DNA of 64,000 bases from Parvibaculum lavamentivorans DS-1 (lineage in GTDB: Bacteria > Pseudomonadota > Alphaproteobacteria > Parvibaculales > Parvibaculaceae). Positions 8,024 to 16,523 of the stretch are shown in pieces. The notes below the pieces were generated by a model, which was not told the DNA's origin, did not search any database, and saw nothing but the letters and a program-made list of their open reading frames with translations. The first letter of the stretch is position 1. Each line of letters opens with the position of its first letter. The stretch is taken from NCBI RefSeq assembly GCF_000017565.1, contig NC_009719.1, forward strand, positions 2,029,001 through 2,093,000, in the 5' to 3' direction. A program made the position numbers and the translations under genes.

Positions 8024-9118
8024 ATGCGCGCGGCCGTATTCCGTCAGGGCGATCTTGTCGCCGCCACCATTCCCGATCCCGAACCCCAGGCAGGGCAGGT
8101 GCTCGTCAAGACGCTGGCCTGCGGGATTTGCGGCTCGGACCTGCATGCCTTTCATCACGCGGACAAGATGGTCGAGACGGCGCAACGCTCCGGCTCCAGT
8201 TTCTCGATGGACCTGACACGGGACATCGTGTTCGGGCATGAGTTCTGCGCGGAGGTGCTGGATCACGGGCCGGGGACGGAAAAGAAGCTGAAGGCGGGCA
8301 CGCGCGTCTGCTCCATGCCGCTTGCCATCACCATGAATGGCGACAAGGCGAATGTGCAGCCGGTCGGCTATTCGAACACGATGCCGGGCGGCTTTGCCGA
8401 GCAGATGGTGCTGAACGAGCTGATGCTGCTTGAAGTGCCGAACGGATTGCCGACGGAGCAGGCGGCGCTGACCGAGCCGATGGCTGTGGGCTGGCACGCG
8501 GTGCAGAAGGCAAACATGACGACGGAAGACATTCCGCTCGTCATCGGCTGCGGACCTGTGGGGCTTGCGGTCATTGCAGGACTGAAGATCAAGGGCATTC
8601 ATCCGATCATCGCGGCGGATTTCAGCCCGGCGCGGCGGAAGCTTGCCGAGCAGATGGGCGCCGATATCGTGCTCGACCCGAAGGTCGACGCGCCTTACGC
8701 GCGCTGGACCAAGGAAGCGACGCCGGAGGGCTACGACCCGACCAACATCATGACGCTGCTCGGGATGGGGCCGAAGCTGCGGCCGGGCGTCATTTTCGAA
8801 TGTGTCGGCGTGCCGGGCGTCATCCAGCAGATTTTCGAGGGCGCGCCGCGCCAGGCGCGTGTCGTCGTTGTCGGCGTCTGCATGGAGCAGGACAAGTTCG
8901 AGCCGTTCTTCGGCATCAACAAGGAACTGAACGTGCAATTCGTGCTCGGCTATACGCCGGAGGAATTTGCACTGACGCTGACGCATCTCGCGGAAGGGAA
9001 GATCGACGGATCGCCGCTCGTCACGGGCAAGGTGGGCGTCGAGGGCGTGAAGGAAGCGTTCAGCGAGCTGGGCAATCCGGAGAAGCACGCGAAGATTCTG
9101 GTGGAGCCCTGGAGGTAG
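8024..9118 (+). CDS. Zinc-type alcohol dehydrogenase-like oxidoreductase (MDR family)
   Basis: A 364-residue medium-chain dehydrogenase/reductase. The catalytic zinc site is visible as Cys36 in ACGICGSDLH and the GHE motif at 71-73. The nucleotide-binding turn VIGCGPVGLAVIAGL is present. The four-cysteine structural zinc lobe found in many alcohol dehydrogenases is missing: the region after GTRVCSMPL has no Cys cluster. SD GGGAGGA lies 8-9 bases before the ATG. The gene is monocistronic and preceded by the TAGACC/GGTCTA inverted repeat, suggesting induction by an aldehyde, alcohol or electrophile. The substrate is unknown. Confidence 0.88.
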   Translation: MRAAVFRQGDLVAATIPDPEPQAGQVLVKTLACGICGSDLHAFHHADKMVETAQRSGSSFSMDLTRDIVFGHEFCAEVLDHGPGTEKKLKAGTRVCSMPLAITMNGDKANVQPVGYSNTMPGGFAEQMVLNELMLLEVPNGLPTEQAALTEPMAVGWHAVQKANMTTEDIPLVIGCGPVGLAVIAGLKIKGIHPIIAADFSPARRKLAEQMGADIVLDPKVDAPYARWTKEATPEGYDPTNIMTLLGMGPKLRPGVIFECVGVPGVIQQIFEGAPRQARVVVVGVCMEQDKFEPFFGINKELNVQFVLGYTPEEFALTLTHLAEGKIDGSPLVTGKVGVEGVKEAFSELGNPEKHAKILVEPWR

Positions 9119-9147
9119 GGGCTCCGTCAGCGCCGCGACCCCGCCCC

Positions 9148-9197
9148 GAAAAATTTTTCAAATTTTTCGACCCTCCCCCAAGGGGAGGGTGGGAGAT
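9148..9197. repeat. Palindromic GC-rich repeat, copy 2
   Basis: CCCTCCCC (9171-9178) and GGGGAGGG (9182-9189) make a perfect 8-bp stem with loop CAA, followed by TGGGAG as in copy 1. It is preceded by two direct copies of AAATTTTTC. It sits between the convergent dehydrogenase and glutathione-transferase genes, where it could end transcripts from both sides, although the T-tracts are not in standard position. Confidence 0.6.
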
Positions 9198-9208
9198 TTT
9201 TCGGTTTC

Positions 9209-9811
9209 TTACGCGGGGGGCGCCGTTTCCACGAGAGAGGGGCGCTTCGCGAAGTCTTTCCACCAGCCGGCGAGCTCGGGGGCTTTCGATTGCCAGTCGA
9301 GTCCGGCATGGCGGAAATCGAGATAGCCGAGCGCCGCGCCGGTGGCGATGCCGCCGAGGTCGAGGGCGCCGTCGAGATCCGTTACTTCCGCCTCGAGCAC
9401 CGCGATGCCCCGCTCGATGGCGCGGCGCCAGCGGCCCATCCACATTTCCGACCGCTGCGCCTCCGGCCTCATTCTCTCGAAGGTGAGGGAGACGGATGCG
9501 TCCATGATGCCATCGGCAAGCGCGTGGAGGCGCTGGACGCGCCAGCGCTCGATATTGGAGGCGGGGATGAAGGTTGGACCTTCGAGCGCGACGTCGAGAT
9601 ATTCGCAGATGAGCGGGCTGTCGAAATAGGACGTGCCGTCATTCATCACCAGCGCGGGAATTTTTCCGAGGGGATTTGCAGCATGAAGGGCAGCGGGATC
9701 TTCCATGGTGGAGATCAGCTCTTCGCTCACGCGGTTTGCCGCGCCCTTTTCGCGGATGAGGATGCGCACCTTGCGCGCGAAGGGCGAGGTCGGCGAATGA
9801 TAAAGCTTCAT
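9209..9811 (-). CDS. Glutathione S-transferase family protein
   Basis: A 200-residue protein with the thioredoxin-like N-terminus MKLYHSPTSPFARKVRILI, whose SPFARKV segment holds the usual glutathione-activating Ser/Cys position. The family segments NPLGKIPALV and FDSPLICEYLD follow, binding the gamma-glutamyl part of glutathione. The rest is an all-helical C-terminal domain. Length is normal for bacterial GSTs. It is likely cytosolic and involved in detoxification or an unassigned glutathione-dependent reaction. Monocistronic and convergent with the dehydrogenase gene. Confidence 0.93.
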   Translation of the reverse strand: MKLYHSPTSPFARKVRILIREKGAANRVSEELISTMEDPAALHAANPLGKIPALVMNDGTSYFDSPLICEYLDVALEGPTFIPASNIERWRVQRLHALADGIMDASVSLTFERMRPEAQRSEMWMGRWRRAIERGIAVLEAEVTDLDGALDLGGIATGAALGYLDFRHAGLDWQSKAPELAGWWKDFAKRPSLVETAPPA

Positions 9812-9836
9812 GAGATTTCTTCGCGTGAGGGCCGGC

Positions 9837-10328
9837 CTAGAGGCAGGCCGTGCCGGAGGTGTGGCCGTTCATGCCGCGCAGTGTACGCCACTCGACGAAT
9901 TCGCGGCAGCGGCGGCCGCGTTCATCGGTGAATTCGCGGGTGGGGGTTATCTTGCCGCTCGCCTTTTCAGAGGCGGTGAACCATGTGACCTGTTCGCGGA
10001 GCGGCACCGTCATCATTTTCGCGACGGCTTCATTTCGTGCCTGGGCGGGGAGGCCGGAAAGCGTCGGGCCTTCCGAGCCGCCGACCATGTAGCCGAGGAT
10101 GACGCCGGCGCCGACCGCAACCTCCGTGCCGCCGCCCGTGCCGATGGCCATGCCGAGCAGGGCGCCGCCGGCGGGGCCGGCAAGCCGCGTGCCGCTATCG
10201 TCGACCGGGACATCGACCATGCCTTGCGGCTGGCGCATCGTCACATCCGGCTGCGGCAGGCGCTGGTCCGCGCAGGCGGCCAGCACGCCCGCGAGAATGA
10301 ACAGTGTGACGACGCGAGGGCCGCGCAT
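9837..10328 (-). CDS. Surface-antigen-like lipoprotein (17 kDa antigen/RT0821 type)
   Basis: A 163-residue protein with a lipoprotein signal: positive start, hydrophobic stretch and lipobox LAAC with Cys19. A glycine-rich hydrophobic hairpin (AGPAGGALLGMAIGTGGG) follows, typical of Rickettsia 17 kDa antigen-like outer-membrane lipoproteins, then a C-terminal domain with RRCREFVEWRT. It is the last gene of a three-gene operon with YqjE-like and YqjD-like genes, only two bases after the former. A role in envelope stability is likely, but no activity is known. Confidence 0.8.
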   Translation of the reverse strand: MRGPRVVTLFILAGVLAACADQRLPQPDVTMRQPQGMVDVPVDDSGTRLAGPAGGALLGMAIGTGGGTEVAVGAGVILGYMVGGSEGPTLSGLPAQARNEAVAKMMTVPLREQVTWFTASEKASGKITPTREFTDERGRRCREFVEWRTLRGMNGHTSGTACL

Positions 10329-10330
10329 GA

Positions 10331-10840
10331 TTATTTCTTTCGCAGGAGAAACGGAAGAAGAGGAAGGATGAAGGCGCGGAGCTTGGGACTGAAGGCCGCG
10401 ACCGCGCCCAGGAGGATGGTCGGCAGGGAAAGGCCGCCGCCATCATTCTTCGTGCTGAAGAGGCCGAAGGTCATGTTGTTGAACTTGCGGTCCATCAGGT
10501 CGAGCTCAAGCTGAACCTCGGCACGGGCCTGCTCGACATTGCGGTTCGCAAGTTCGATTTCGAGCCTGCGCGAACGCGAGGGACCGCGCGAGGAAATGAA
10601 GAGCGCGATGCCGGCGAGGGCGATGAGGACGCCGCCGGTGATGAGGGCGCCGAGCGGATAGCCATAGATTTCGGAGAGGGCGAGGAAGCCCGACACCGTC
10701 AGCATGGCGAAGGCGAAAAGCGCGACCAGGAAAGCGATGGCGATGAAGAGACCGCGGCGCGCGAGGCTGCGGGCCTCGATCTCAGCCCGGGAAAATTCGG
10801 CAAGCGCCAGATTGCGGACCTTGTTGACGGGGCTGGACAA
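10331..10840 (-). CDS. Phage-holin-like/DUF1469 (YqjE-type) membrane protein
   Basis: A 169-residue protein with two strong hydrophobic helices (LFIAIAFLVALFAFAML and LGALITGGVLIALAGIALF) after an amphipathic start, then a charged helix and a third hydrophobic segment near the C-terminus ending LLPFLLRKK. This matches the holin superfamily III/DUF1469 pattern; E. coli YqjE is the best-known relative. It lies nine bases downstream of the YqjD-like gene. YqjD-type partners bind ribosomes and anchor at the inner membrane in E. coli, so a stationary-phase or stress role is a reasonable inference. Confidence 0.75.
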   Translation of the reverse strand: MSSPVNKVRNLALAEFSRAEIEARSLARRGLFIAIAFLVALFAFAMLTVSGFLALSEIYGYPLGALITGGVLIALAGIALFISSRGPSRSRRLEIELANRNVEQARAEVQLELDLMDRKFNNMTFGLFSTKNDGGGLSLPTILLGAVAAFSPKLRAFILPLLPFLLRKK

Positions 10841-10849
10841 TCCTGTCTC

Positions 10850-11119
10850 CTATCGCGCGAGCAGGCGGCCGAGGAGAAAGCCGACGCCGAAAGCGACAAG
10901 GGCGCTCGGGATCGGATTTTCGTCGATACGCCTCTGCACGTCGTGCAGGCTTTCCTGCATCCGCTCACGCAGCATTTCGAGGCTTTCGAGGCCTTGCTCC
11001 AGCCCTTCGGCCGTTGCGGCGGCAGCGGCGGCATGAGCCTCCTCCAGCGCGGCTTTCAGCGACTCGACCTGGGCCTGAAGATCTTCGATCGAACTGTCTT
11101 GAGCCTTTTTTTCGGCCAT
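10850..11119 (-). CDS. YqjD/ElaB-type DUF883 family protein
   Basis: An 89-residue protein: a long coiled-coil-prone helix rich in Ala, Glu and Gln, then RRIDENPIPSALVAFGVGFLLGRLL, the C-terminal tail anchor typical of DUF883 proteins. I chose ATG 11119 with GGGAGA about ten bases upstream. The longer in-frame extension to 11185 has no family resemblance. It is the first gene of the operon with the YqjE-like and lipoprotein genes, the same pairing as yqjD-yqjE in enterobacteria. Likely inner-membrane, possibly ribosome-associated in slow growth (inferred from E. coli). Confidence 0.8.
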   Translation of the reverse strand: MAEKKAQDSSIEDLQAQVESLKAALEEAHAAAAAATAEGLEQGLESLEMLRERMQESLHDVQRRIDENPIPSALVAFGVGFLLGRLLAR

Positions 11120-11227
11120 TTGCGGCGTCTCCCGGATGGGCGCTACAGGCGTAACGCAGGTTTGCCGCCCCCGTTGAGTAAGCATAGCGCAGGAGGCGCG
11201 GCAAACAAGCCCGGGCCGGGGCTTCTG

Positions 11228-12676
11228 CTAGAGGTAGGGCGAGGCGAGGCGGAAGGCGGCGTCGCGGAGGCGGATGGGGAGCGAGCGGTCCGCCAGCTCC
11301 TGCCGGGTGACGGGGTGGGCCGTCGAAATCTTGCGCTCGATCAGGCTGTCGAGCTCGCCGGCGAATGTCTCGCCGTAGCATTCGAGGTTGAACTCGAAAT
11401 TGAGACGGAGGCTGCGGTCGTCCCAGTTGGCGGAGCCGACCATCGCCCACATGCCGTCGACCGTCATCATCTTGGAATGGTCGAAGGGGCCCGTCGTCTT
11501 CCAGATGCGGCAGCCGGCGCGTGCGAGCCATTCGAGCTGCGGCGTGGCGGCCCAGTCGCAGAAGGGGAGGTTGTTGGTGGAGGGGAGGACGATGTCCACG
11601 ATGACGCCGCGCATGGCGGCCAGCGACAGGTTGGTGCGGAGCGTCGCATCGGGAATGAAGTAGGGGGTGACGATGCGGACATTGTGACGGGCTTCGGCGA
11701 GCGCGCCGAGAAGCGTCCAGCGGATCGGATTGAGGCCCATGTCGGGGCCGGCCGGCAGACCGCGCGCCACAACTTCCCCCATGGGGGCAATTTCGGGGAA
11801 CCAGTCCGGGCCTTCGAGAAGCTCGCCGGTCGTGAAATTCCACTCATAGGCGAATGTGTGCATGAGCTGCGCGACAACGGGCCCTTCGACGCGGAAATGG
11901 CAATCATGGATCGGTTTGCGCGGATCGGCGGAGATCTGATTGCCCTCGGCGATGTTCATGCCGCCGGTGAAGGCGTGGCGGCCATCTACGACGAAAATCT
12001 TCTGATGATTGCGCATGTTGAGGTAAGGCATCTGCCAAGGCATGAACGAATGCAGGAAGCGCGCATAATCGATGCCGCGCTCATCGAGCAGGGGGATCAG
12101 CGAGGGGCGCGAATACCATGAGCCGACGCCGTCGATCAGCAGGCGGACGCGGACACCCCGATCCATCGCGCGGGAAAGCGCATCGACGAAGCGGCGGCCG
12201 ACGGGATCGTTGTTGAAGATGTAGGTGGAGATGGCGACCGAACGCTCGGCGCGGTCGATCGCGTCGATCATGGCGGGATAGGCTTCGTCGCCGTTCAGCA
12301 GCACGCGGATGGCATTGCCGGATTCAAAGCTTTCGGGAAGGATTTTCTGACCGAAACGGGCGAGGCCTTCCAGCTCGCGCAGCTTGGCGATGCCTTCCGT
12401 CGCGCGGAGGGCAGAGCGAGCGGGGAGCGGCGCGATGAGAAGCATATCGTGCTGCTGGCCACGCAGCTCGCGCGCCCGGCGCTCGATGCGATTGATACCG
12501 AAGAGAAGATAGATGACCCAGCCGGCGAAGGGCACGAGCACGACGAAGCCGACCCAGCCGGCGGCCGCCCGCTCGTCCGTCTTCGTCAGCATGACATGAA
12601 TGGCCGCTCCCGCCATTCCGCCAAACTGAATGACGGCGAGAAGGAACGGCCAGATATCCCAAAATCCGGTTTCCAT
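11228..12676 (-). CDS. cls: Cardiolipin synthase (phospholipase D family)
   Basis: A 482-residue enzyme with two N-terminal membrane helices (about residues 8-30 and 40-60, including FGINRIERRARELRG) and two phospholipase D half-sites: H224-Q-K226 with D231, and H400-S-K402 with D407. Both HKD motifs are complete, so the enzyme should condense two phosphatidylglycerols (or related lipids) into cardiolipin at the inner membrane. Length matches bacterial ClsA-type enzymes. Monocistronic, about 50 bp downstream of the TonB receptor gene on the same strand. Confidence 0.93.
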   Translation of the reverse strand: METGFWDIWPFLLAVIQFGGMAGAAIHVMLTKTDERAAAGWVGFVVLVPFAGWVIYLLFGINRIERRARELRGQQHDMLLIAPLPARSALRATEGIAKLRELEGLARFGQKILPESFESGNAIRVLLNGDEAYPAMIDAIDRAERSVAISTYIFNNDPVGRRFVDALSRAMDRGVRVRLLIDGVGSWYSRPSLIPLLDERGIDYARFLHSFMPWQMPYLNMRNHQKIFVVDGRHAFTGGMNIAEGNQISADPRKPIHDCHFRVEGPVVAQLMHTFAYEWNFTTGELLEGPDWFPEIAPMGEVVARGLPAGPDMGLNPIRWTLLGALAEARHNVRIVTPYFIPDATLRTNLSLAAMRGVIVDIVLPSTNNLPFCDWAATPQLEWLARAGCRIWKTTGPFDHSKMMTVDGMWAMVGSANWDDRSLRLNFEFNLECYGETFAGELDSLIERKISTAHPVTRQELADRSLPIRLRDAAFRLASPYL

Positions 12677-12727
12677 CGGGCTCCAGAATAGTGCAGGCGG
12701 CGAGGCGCGTCCCGCCCAATCGCCCGG

Positions 12728-14836
12728 TCAGAAACGCAAGGACGCGCCGAGGATCAGGCCACGGTCCTCGCCGGGGAAATAACGCTCGTTGCCGAAGGCG
12801 AAATCGGCACGATCGGCATAGCGGGTGTCGAAGACGTTGGTGACCTTGCCGAACAGCGCGAGGTGCTCGGTGAGCGTGTAATCGAGGCGGATGTTGAAGA
12901 TGTCGTGACCGTCATATTTTGCGGTGTTGGCGGCATCCATCCAGTAGGCGCCCATGTGGACCCATTCGATTTCAGCCCGGCCCGCGCCTTCGTTGAAGAC
13001 GTAGCCGAGGCGGACATTGGCGAGGGTGCGCGGGGCGGTATCGACATCGTCACCGTCGCGGATGGTTTCGGTGGAGGTCGGAGAAATGAAATTGTCGAAG
13101 GCATAGGTGTGACGCGCATAGGTGGCGGCGGCGGCGATGTCGAAGCCCGCGCCGAGGGGGGCGGCGATCTCCGCCTCTATGCCCGCATGATCCGTCTTGC
13201 CGTCGGAGACGTTGAAGCCATTGGCATCGCGGAAATAGAAATTGCTCTTTTCCATGTAGAAGAGATTGGTCTCGTAGCTCACGCCCATCCACTCGCCACG
13301 TGCACCGATTTCGATGCTGTCGAGTTCTTCCGACTTCGCCTCGCCCGGCACCTGGAATTGCTGCAGGCGATAGAGGTCTGTCGTCTGGGGCGCGCGGGAG
13401 CCGCGCGCAATGTTCACATAGCCCGTGATGGCGTCATTGAATTTGTGCAGCACGCCGAATTTCGGTGTGACATCCGCAAATTCGTCGACGCGGCTCGGAA
13501 TGCGAAGAAAGCGGCCGAAGGTGCCGTTCGGCGCGTGGTTGGTGTAGTCGTAGCGCGTATATTCGAAACGGACGCCTGCGGTGAACAATGTGGCCGGAGA
13601 GAGGCGCCATTCGCTATGGAGATAGGGTGCCAGCACGAGCGCCTTCACGGTGTAGTCGTAATGGAGCCCTTGAGGCGAGATGCCCACTGTTGGGCCTTCC
13701 TGGAATTCGGTAAGCGTCCCGTCTGTATATTCGCTGTCGAAGCCGAATATGAGACGGTGCCCATCGTCGAGATCCTTGACGAGACTTGAGAGCAGGCCGC
13801 CGCTCCAGTGTGCGTTTTCCTCGACGGGCGTTCCCGGCATGAAGTGCATCAGGAAATTCATGTCGTTTTTTCGCGCATAGGGCGTCAGCACGAGCATGAG
13901 ATCGTCGGCGAGGTCGCGTTCGATACGAACTGCCGCGCGGACGGCCCATGCATCTCGATAGGCATCAGGGTCGGGATTGGTCTTGTAGAGCGCGGGGTTC
14001 TTGTAGGCATCCGGGCCGACGACGAAGCCCGCCGTTTCCTGATTGACGTTCACCGCCGTGAGCGTTGCCTGCATGCGTGTTTCAGGTGTTTCGAAATCAT
14101 AACGCAGCCGCGCCTTCTGCTGATCGAGGCCGGAGGAGGCGCGGAAGCCGCCATCATGGAGGGTGGAGAAGCTGCCGCGAAAGCCATGCGTGGCGAGACC
14201 TTCGCCGCGCAGGGTCTTGCTCGCGGTGCCGGCGATCTTGAAGAGATCGTGCGGGCCCGCCCAGGCGGAAAGTTCGGCGTCGCTGTCGGGCGCGGGCGGG
14301 CGGCTCAGGAAATTGATGAGGCCGTGTTCGGCGTTCGAGCCGTAACGCGCGCCGCCGGGGCCGCGCACCACCTCGATGCCGCCCGAGACTTCGTCCATCG
14401 CCTCCATCAGCGCGTTCACATTGGCGAAGCCCGCCGCGCGCATCGGCACGCCGTCTTCCAGGTAGAGGAAGGAGCCCGCGCCCGCGCCGCCCGAAAGGAC
14501 GGGCGAGCGGATGGCTGTCAGATGTTCGGCACCGCTGCCTTGCTGGATACCGACACCGGGCAGGCGGTTCAGCGCCTCGGCGGGCTGAACAGGGGCGATG
14601 AAATCGACATCGTCGCCGGAAATTTTGGCGATGTTGCCCGTATGGGTCGCACGCGGCGTGCCGAGGCCGGTGGTCGTGACCGTAATCTGGTCGAGGCCCC
14701 AGACGCGAGGAGGCTGTTCCCCGGCTTCCCCGGTTGTGACGGTTTCCGGCGTCTCGGGCTGCTGGGCGGCGGCAGGACCGGCGGATGCCAGCAGAGGAAT
14801 GGCCAGCAACCCGGCCGCGAACCGAAAATCGATCAC
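12728..14836 (-). CDS. TonB-dependent outer-membrane receptor
   Basis: A receptor of about 702 residues with a signal peptide ending PAAAQQ, a TonB-box-like segment (LDQITVTTTG), the plug domain (LNRLPGVGIQQGSG, YLEDGVPMRAAG, IEVVRGPGGARYGSNAEHG) and a C-terminal barrel ending in an aromatic residue (ASLRF). I chose the GTG at 14836, preceded by GGGGGAG; a longer frame to 14899 adds a charged leader that would spoil the signal peptide. It imports a scarce ligand (siderophore, metal complex, vitamin or sugar) using TonB energy. No transporter or regulator gene is adjacent, so the ligand is unknown. I found no cobalamin riboswitch in the 217 bp upstream. An AT-rich stretch near 14900-14925 may contain the promoter. 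Confidence 0.9.
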   Translation of the reverse strand: MIDFRFAAGLLAIPLLASAGPAAAQQPETPETVTTGEAGEQPPRVWGLDQITVTTTGLGTPRATHTGNIAKISGDDVDFIAPVQPAEALNRLPGVGIQQGSGAEHLTAIRSPVLSGGAGAGSFLYLEDGVPMRAAGFANVNALMEAMDEVSGGIEVVRGPGGARYGSNAEHGLINFLSRPPAPDSDAELSAWAGPHDLFKIAGTASKTLRGEGLATHGFRGSFSTLHDGGFRASSGLDQQKARLRYDFETPETRMQATLTAVNVNQETAGFVVGPDAYKNPALYKTNPDPDAYRDAWAVRAAVRIERDLADDLMLVLTPYARKNDMNFLMHFMPGTPVEENAHWSGGLLSSLVKDLDDGHRLIFGFDSEYTDGTLTEFQEGPTVGISPQGLHYDYTVKALVLAPYLHSEWRLSPATLFTAGVRFEYTRYDYTNHAPNGTFGRFLRIPSRVDEFADVTPKFGVLHKFNDAITGYVNIARGSRAPQTTDLYRLQQFQVPGEAKSEELDSIEIGARGEWMGVSYETNLFYMEKSNFYFRDANGFNVSDGKTDHAGIEAEIAAPLGAGFDIAAAATYARHTYAFDNFISPTSTETIRDGDDVDTAPRTLANVRLGYVFNEGAGRAEIEWVHMGAYWMDAANTAKYDGHDIFNIRLDYTLTEHLALFGKVTNVFDTRYADRADFAFGNERYFPGEDRGLILGASLRF

Positions 14837-15053
14837 TACAATGCTCCCCCGGGGCGGGACCCCTTGTCTCTCTCCACCTCTGCGGCACTCACCGGCCACT
14901 TAATATGCATTGTTATCATGGCGGGCGGCGAGGTCGACCCTGTTGCAGCGGCTTAGTGCCGTGAAGGTTCCGAAAAATGTGGCAATCGGCCACGCCTGTG
15001 GCGGCCGGTTCGGCTTGCCCCACCGGACCCCCCCGTCCTAGAGTTCGGCCGTC

Positions 15054-15704
15054 ATGAAAATATTCGGTACCTCCATTCCGCCCGTCACCTTGTCCGTGGC
15101 GATTCTCGCCGTTGCCACGACGGCTGTCGTCTATTCGCCGACCCTCTACCGGATGTTCTGCGAGGCGACGGGTTATGGCGGCACGGTGAGTGTGAGCCGG
15201 GCGCTGAATGTGGAAGAAAGCGCCATCGGCCCCGCCATCAAGGTGCGGTTCGACGCGAACATCTCGCCGGGGCTCGACTGGGATTTCCGCCCGGCGCAGC
15301 GCGAGGTGGAGACGCATATCGGTGTGCCGACCACGGTTTTCTATCACGCGACGAACAACAGCGACGAGACGCTGGTTGGGCGCGCTACCTATAATGTGAC
15401 GCCGGACACCGCCGGCTATTACTTCAACAAGACCGATTGCTTCTGCTTCGTGGAGCAGAAGCTGGCGCCCGGCGAAAGCGCGGAAATGCCGATCGTCTTC
15501 TTCATCGACCCCGACATGGTGGAAGATGTCGACGCGAAGCATATTCGCGTCATCACACTCTCCTACACATTCTTCCGGCAGGCCTCCGACGAGGAGGCAA
15601 TCGCCGCCGCCCGGCCGCTGCGTGAGGGATCCGAGGCGCAGGTGCGGGAGCTTTCGAGCGCGGAGACGGCCGAGTTCACCAACCACGTGCAGCGGCGCCA
15701 ATAA
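15054..15704 (+). CDS. ctaG: Cytochrome c oxidase assembly protein CtaG/Cox11
   Basis: A 216-residue protein with one N-terminal membrane anchor (about residues 8-28) and a periplasmic Cu(I)-binding domain carrying the family CFCF motif at Cys129 and Cys131, within the conserved run KTDCFCFVEQKLAPGE. It delivers copper to the CuB site of cytochrome c oxidase. The gene is usually embedded in the cox operon; here it stands apart, followed by a rhomboid-type protease gene. No other oxidase gene is in the window, so this may be a second or relocated copy. Confidence 0.95.
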   Translation: MKIFGTSIPPVTLSVAILAVATTAVVYSPTLYRMFCEATGYGGTVSVSRALNVEESAIGPAIKVRFDANISPGLDWDFRPAQREVETHIGVPTTVFYHATNNSDETLVGRATYNVTPDTAGYYFNKTDCFCFVEQKLAPGESAEMPIVFFIDPDMVEDVDAKHIRVITLSYTFFRQASDEEAIAAARPLREGSEAQVRELSSAETAEFTNHVQRRQ

Positions 15705-15782
15705 GAACAGGCGCGTGGGGCTGGCCGCGGCCGGAACAATCCCTGTAGGCTGGCCTGAACCGCCACCCGGAGCGCAGGGCCC

Positions 15783-16523
15783 ATGTTTCCCATTTCAGAC
15801 GACAATCCCGAACCGGGGACGCCCATCGTTACCTGGGCGATCATCGCCGCCTGTGTCGGTGTGTTCTTCTGGCAGTTTTCGCAGGCGCCCGGCGCAGCGG
15901 AGCTTGCGGTCTATCAGTTCGGCCTCATTCCCGGCGTGCTGTTCGGCTCGACGGAAATGACGGATGCGCCGGTGCCCGCATGGGCGACGGTCATCACCTC
16001 CATGTTCATGCATGGCGGGCTCGCCCATCTCGGCGGCAACATGCTTTATCTCTGGATATTCGGCGACAATATCGAGCTGGCGATGGGCCGGCTTCGCTTC
16101 ATCCTGTTCTATATCGTCTGCGGCGTGGCCGCCGCGCTGAGCCATGCGCTGCTGGTGCCGGCTTCCACGGTGCCGCTTGTCGGCGCGAGCGGGGCGATAT
16201 CCGGCGTGCTTGGCGCTTATCTGCTGCTTTATCCGCGCGGGCGCGTGCGCGTTCTCTTCATTCCCTTTCCAGTCATTCTGCTGCGCACCTTCTATGTGCC
16301 GGCGATCATCGTGCTCGGTCTCTGGTTCGTCATTCAGGTGGCGAGCGGGCTTGCCAGTCCGGTCGAGGAAGCAGGCGTCGCCTTCTGGGCGCATGTCGGC
16401 GGCTTTGTCGCCGGCATGGTGCTGGTGCCGTTTTTCAAGCGGCGCGATGTGCCCTTGTTTCACAAGGCGGCGCCGAAAGTGTTCGACGGCCGGAACGCGG
16501 GCCGGCGCGGGCCGTGGGGCTAG
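15783..16523 (+). CDS. Rhomboid family intramembrane serine protease
   Basis: A 246-residue polytopic membrane protein with the rhomboid signatures HLGGNMLYLW (HxxxN, helix 2), the nucleophile Ser136 in GASGAISG and the partner His204 in WAHVGGFVAG. Both catalytic dyad residues are present, so it should be active. It cleaves transmembrane segments of unknown targets in the inner membrane. ATG 15783 follows the ctaG stop by about 78 bp on the same strand. The 3' end overlaps the convergent epimerase gene by four bases. Confidence 0.93.
   Translation: MFPISDDNPEPGTPIVTWAIIAACVGVFFWQFSQAPGAAELAVYQFGLIPGVLFGSTEMTDAPVPAWATVITSMFMHGGLAHLGGNMLYLWIFGDNIELAMGRLRFILFYIVCGVAAALSHALLVPASTVPLVGASGAISGVLGAYLLLYPRGRVRVLFIPFPVILLRTFYVPAIIVLGLWFVIQVASGLASPVEEAGVAFWAHVGGFVAGMVLVPFFKRRDVPLFHKAAPKVFDGRNAGRRGPWG

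Noticed and set aside
14837-15053. Possible cobalamin riboswitch or Fur box before the TonB receptor gene
   Set aside because: No B12-box-like core could be read, and the AT-rich segment near 14905-14925 is not a convincing Fur or Irr palindrome.
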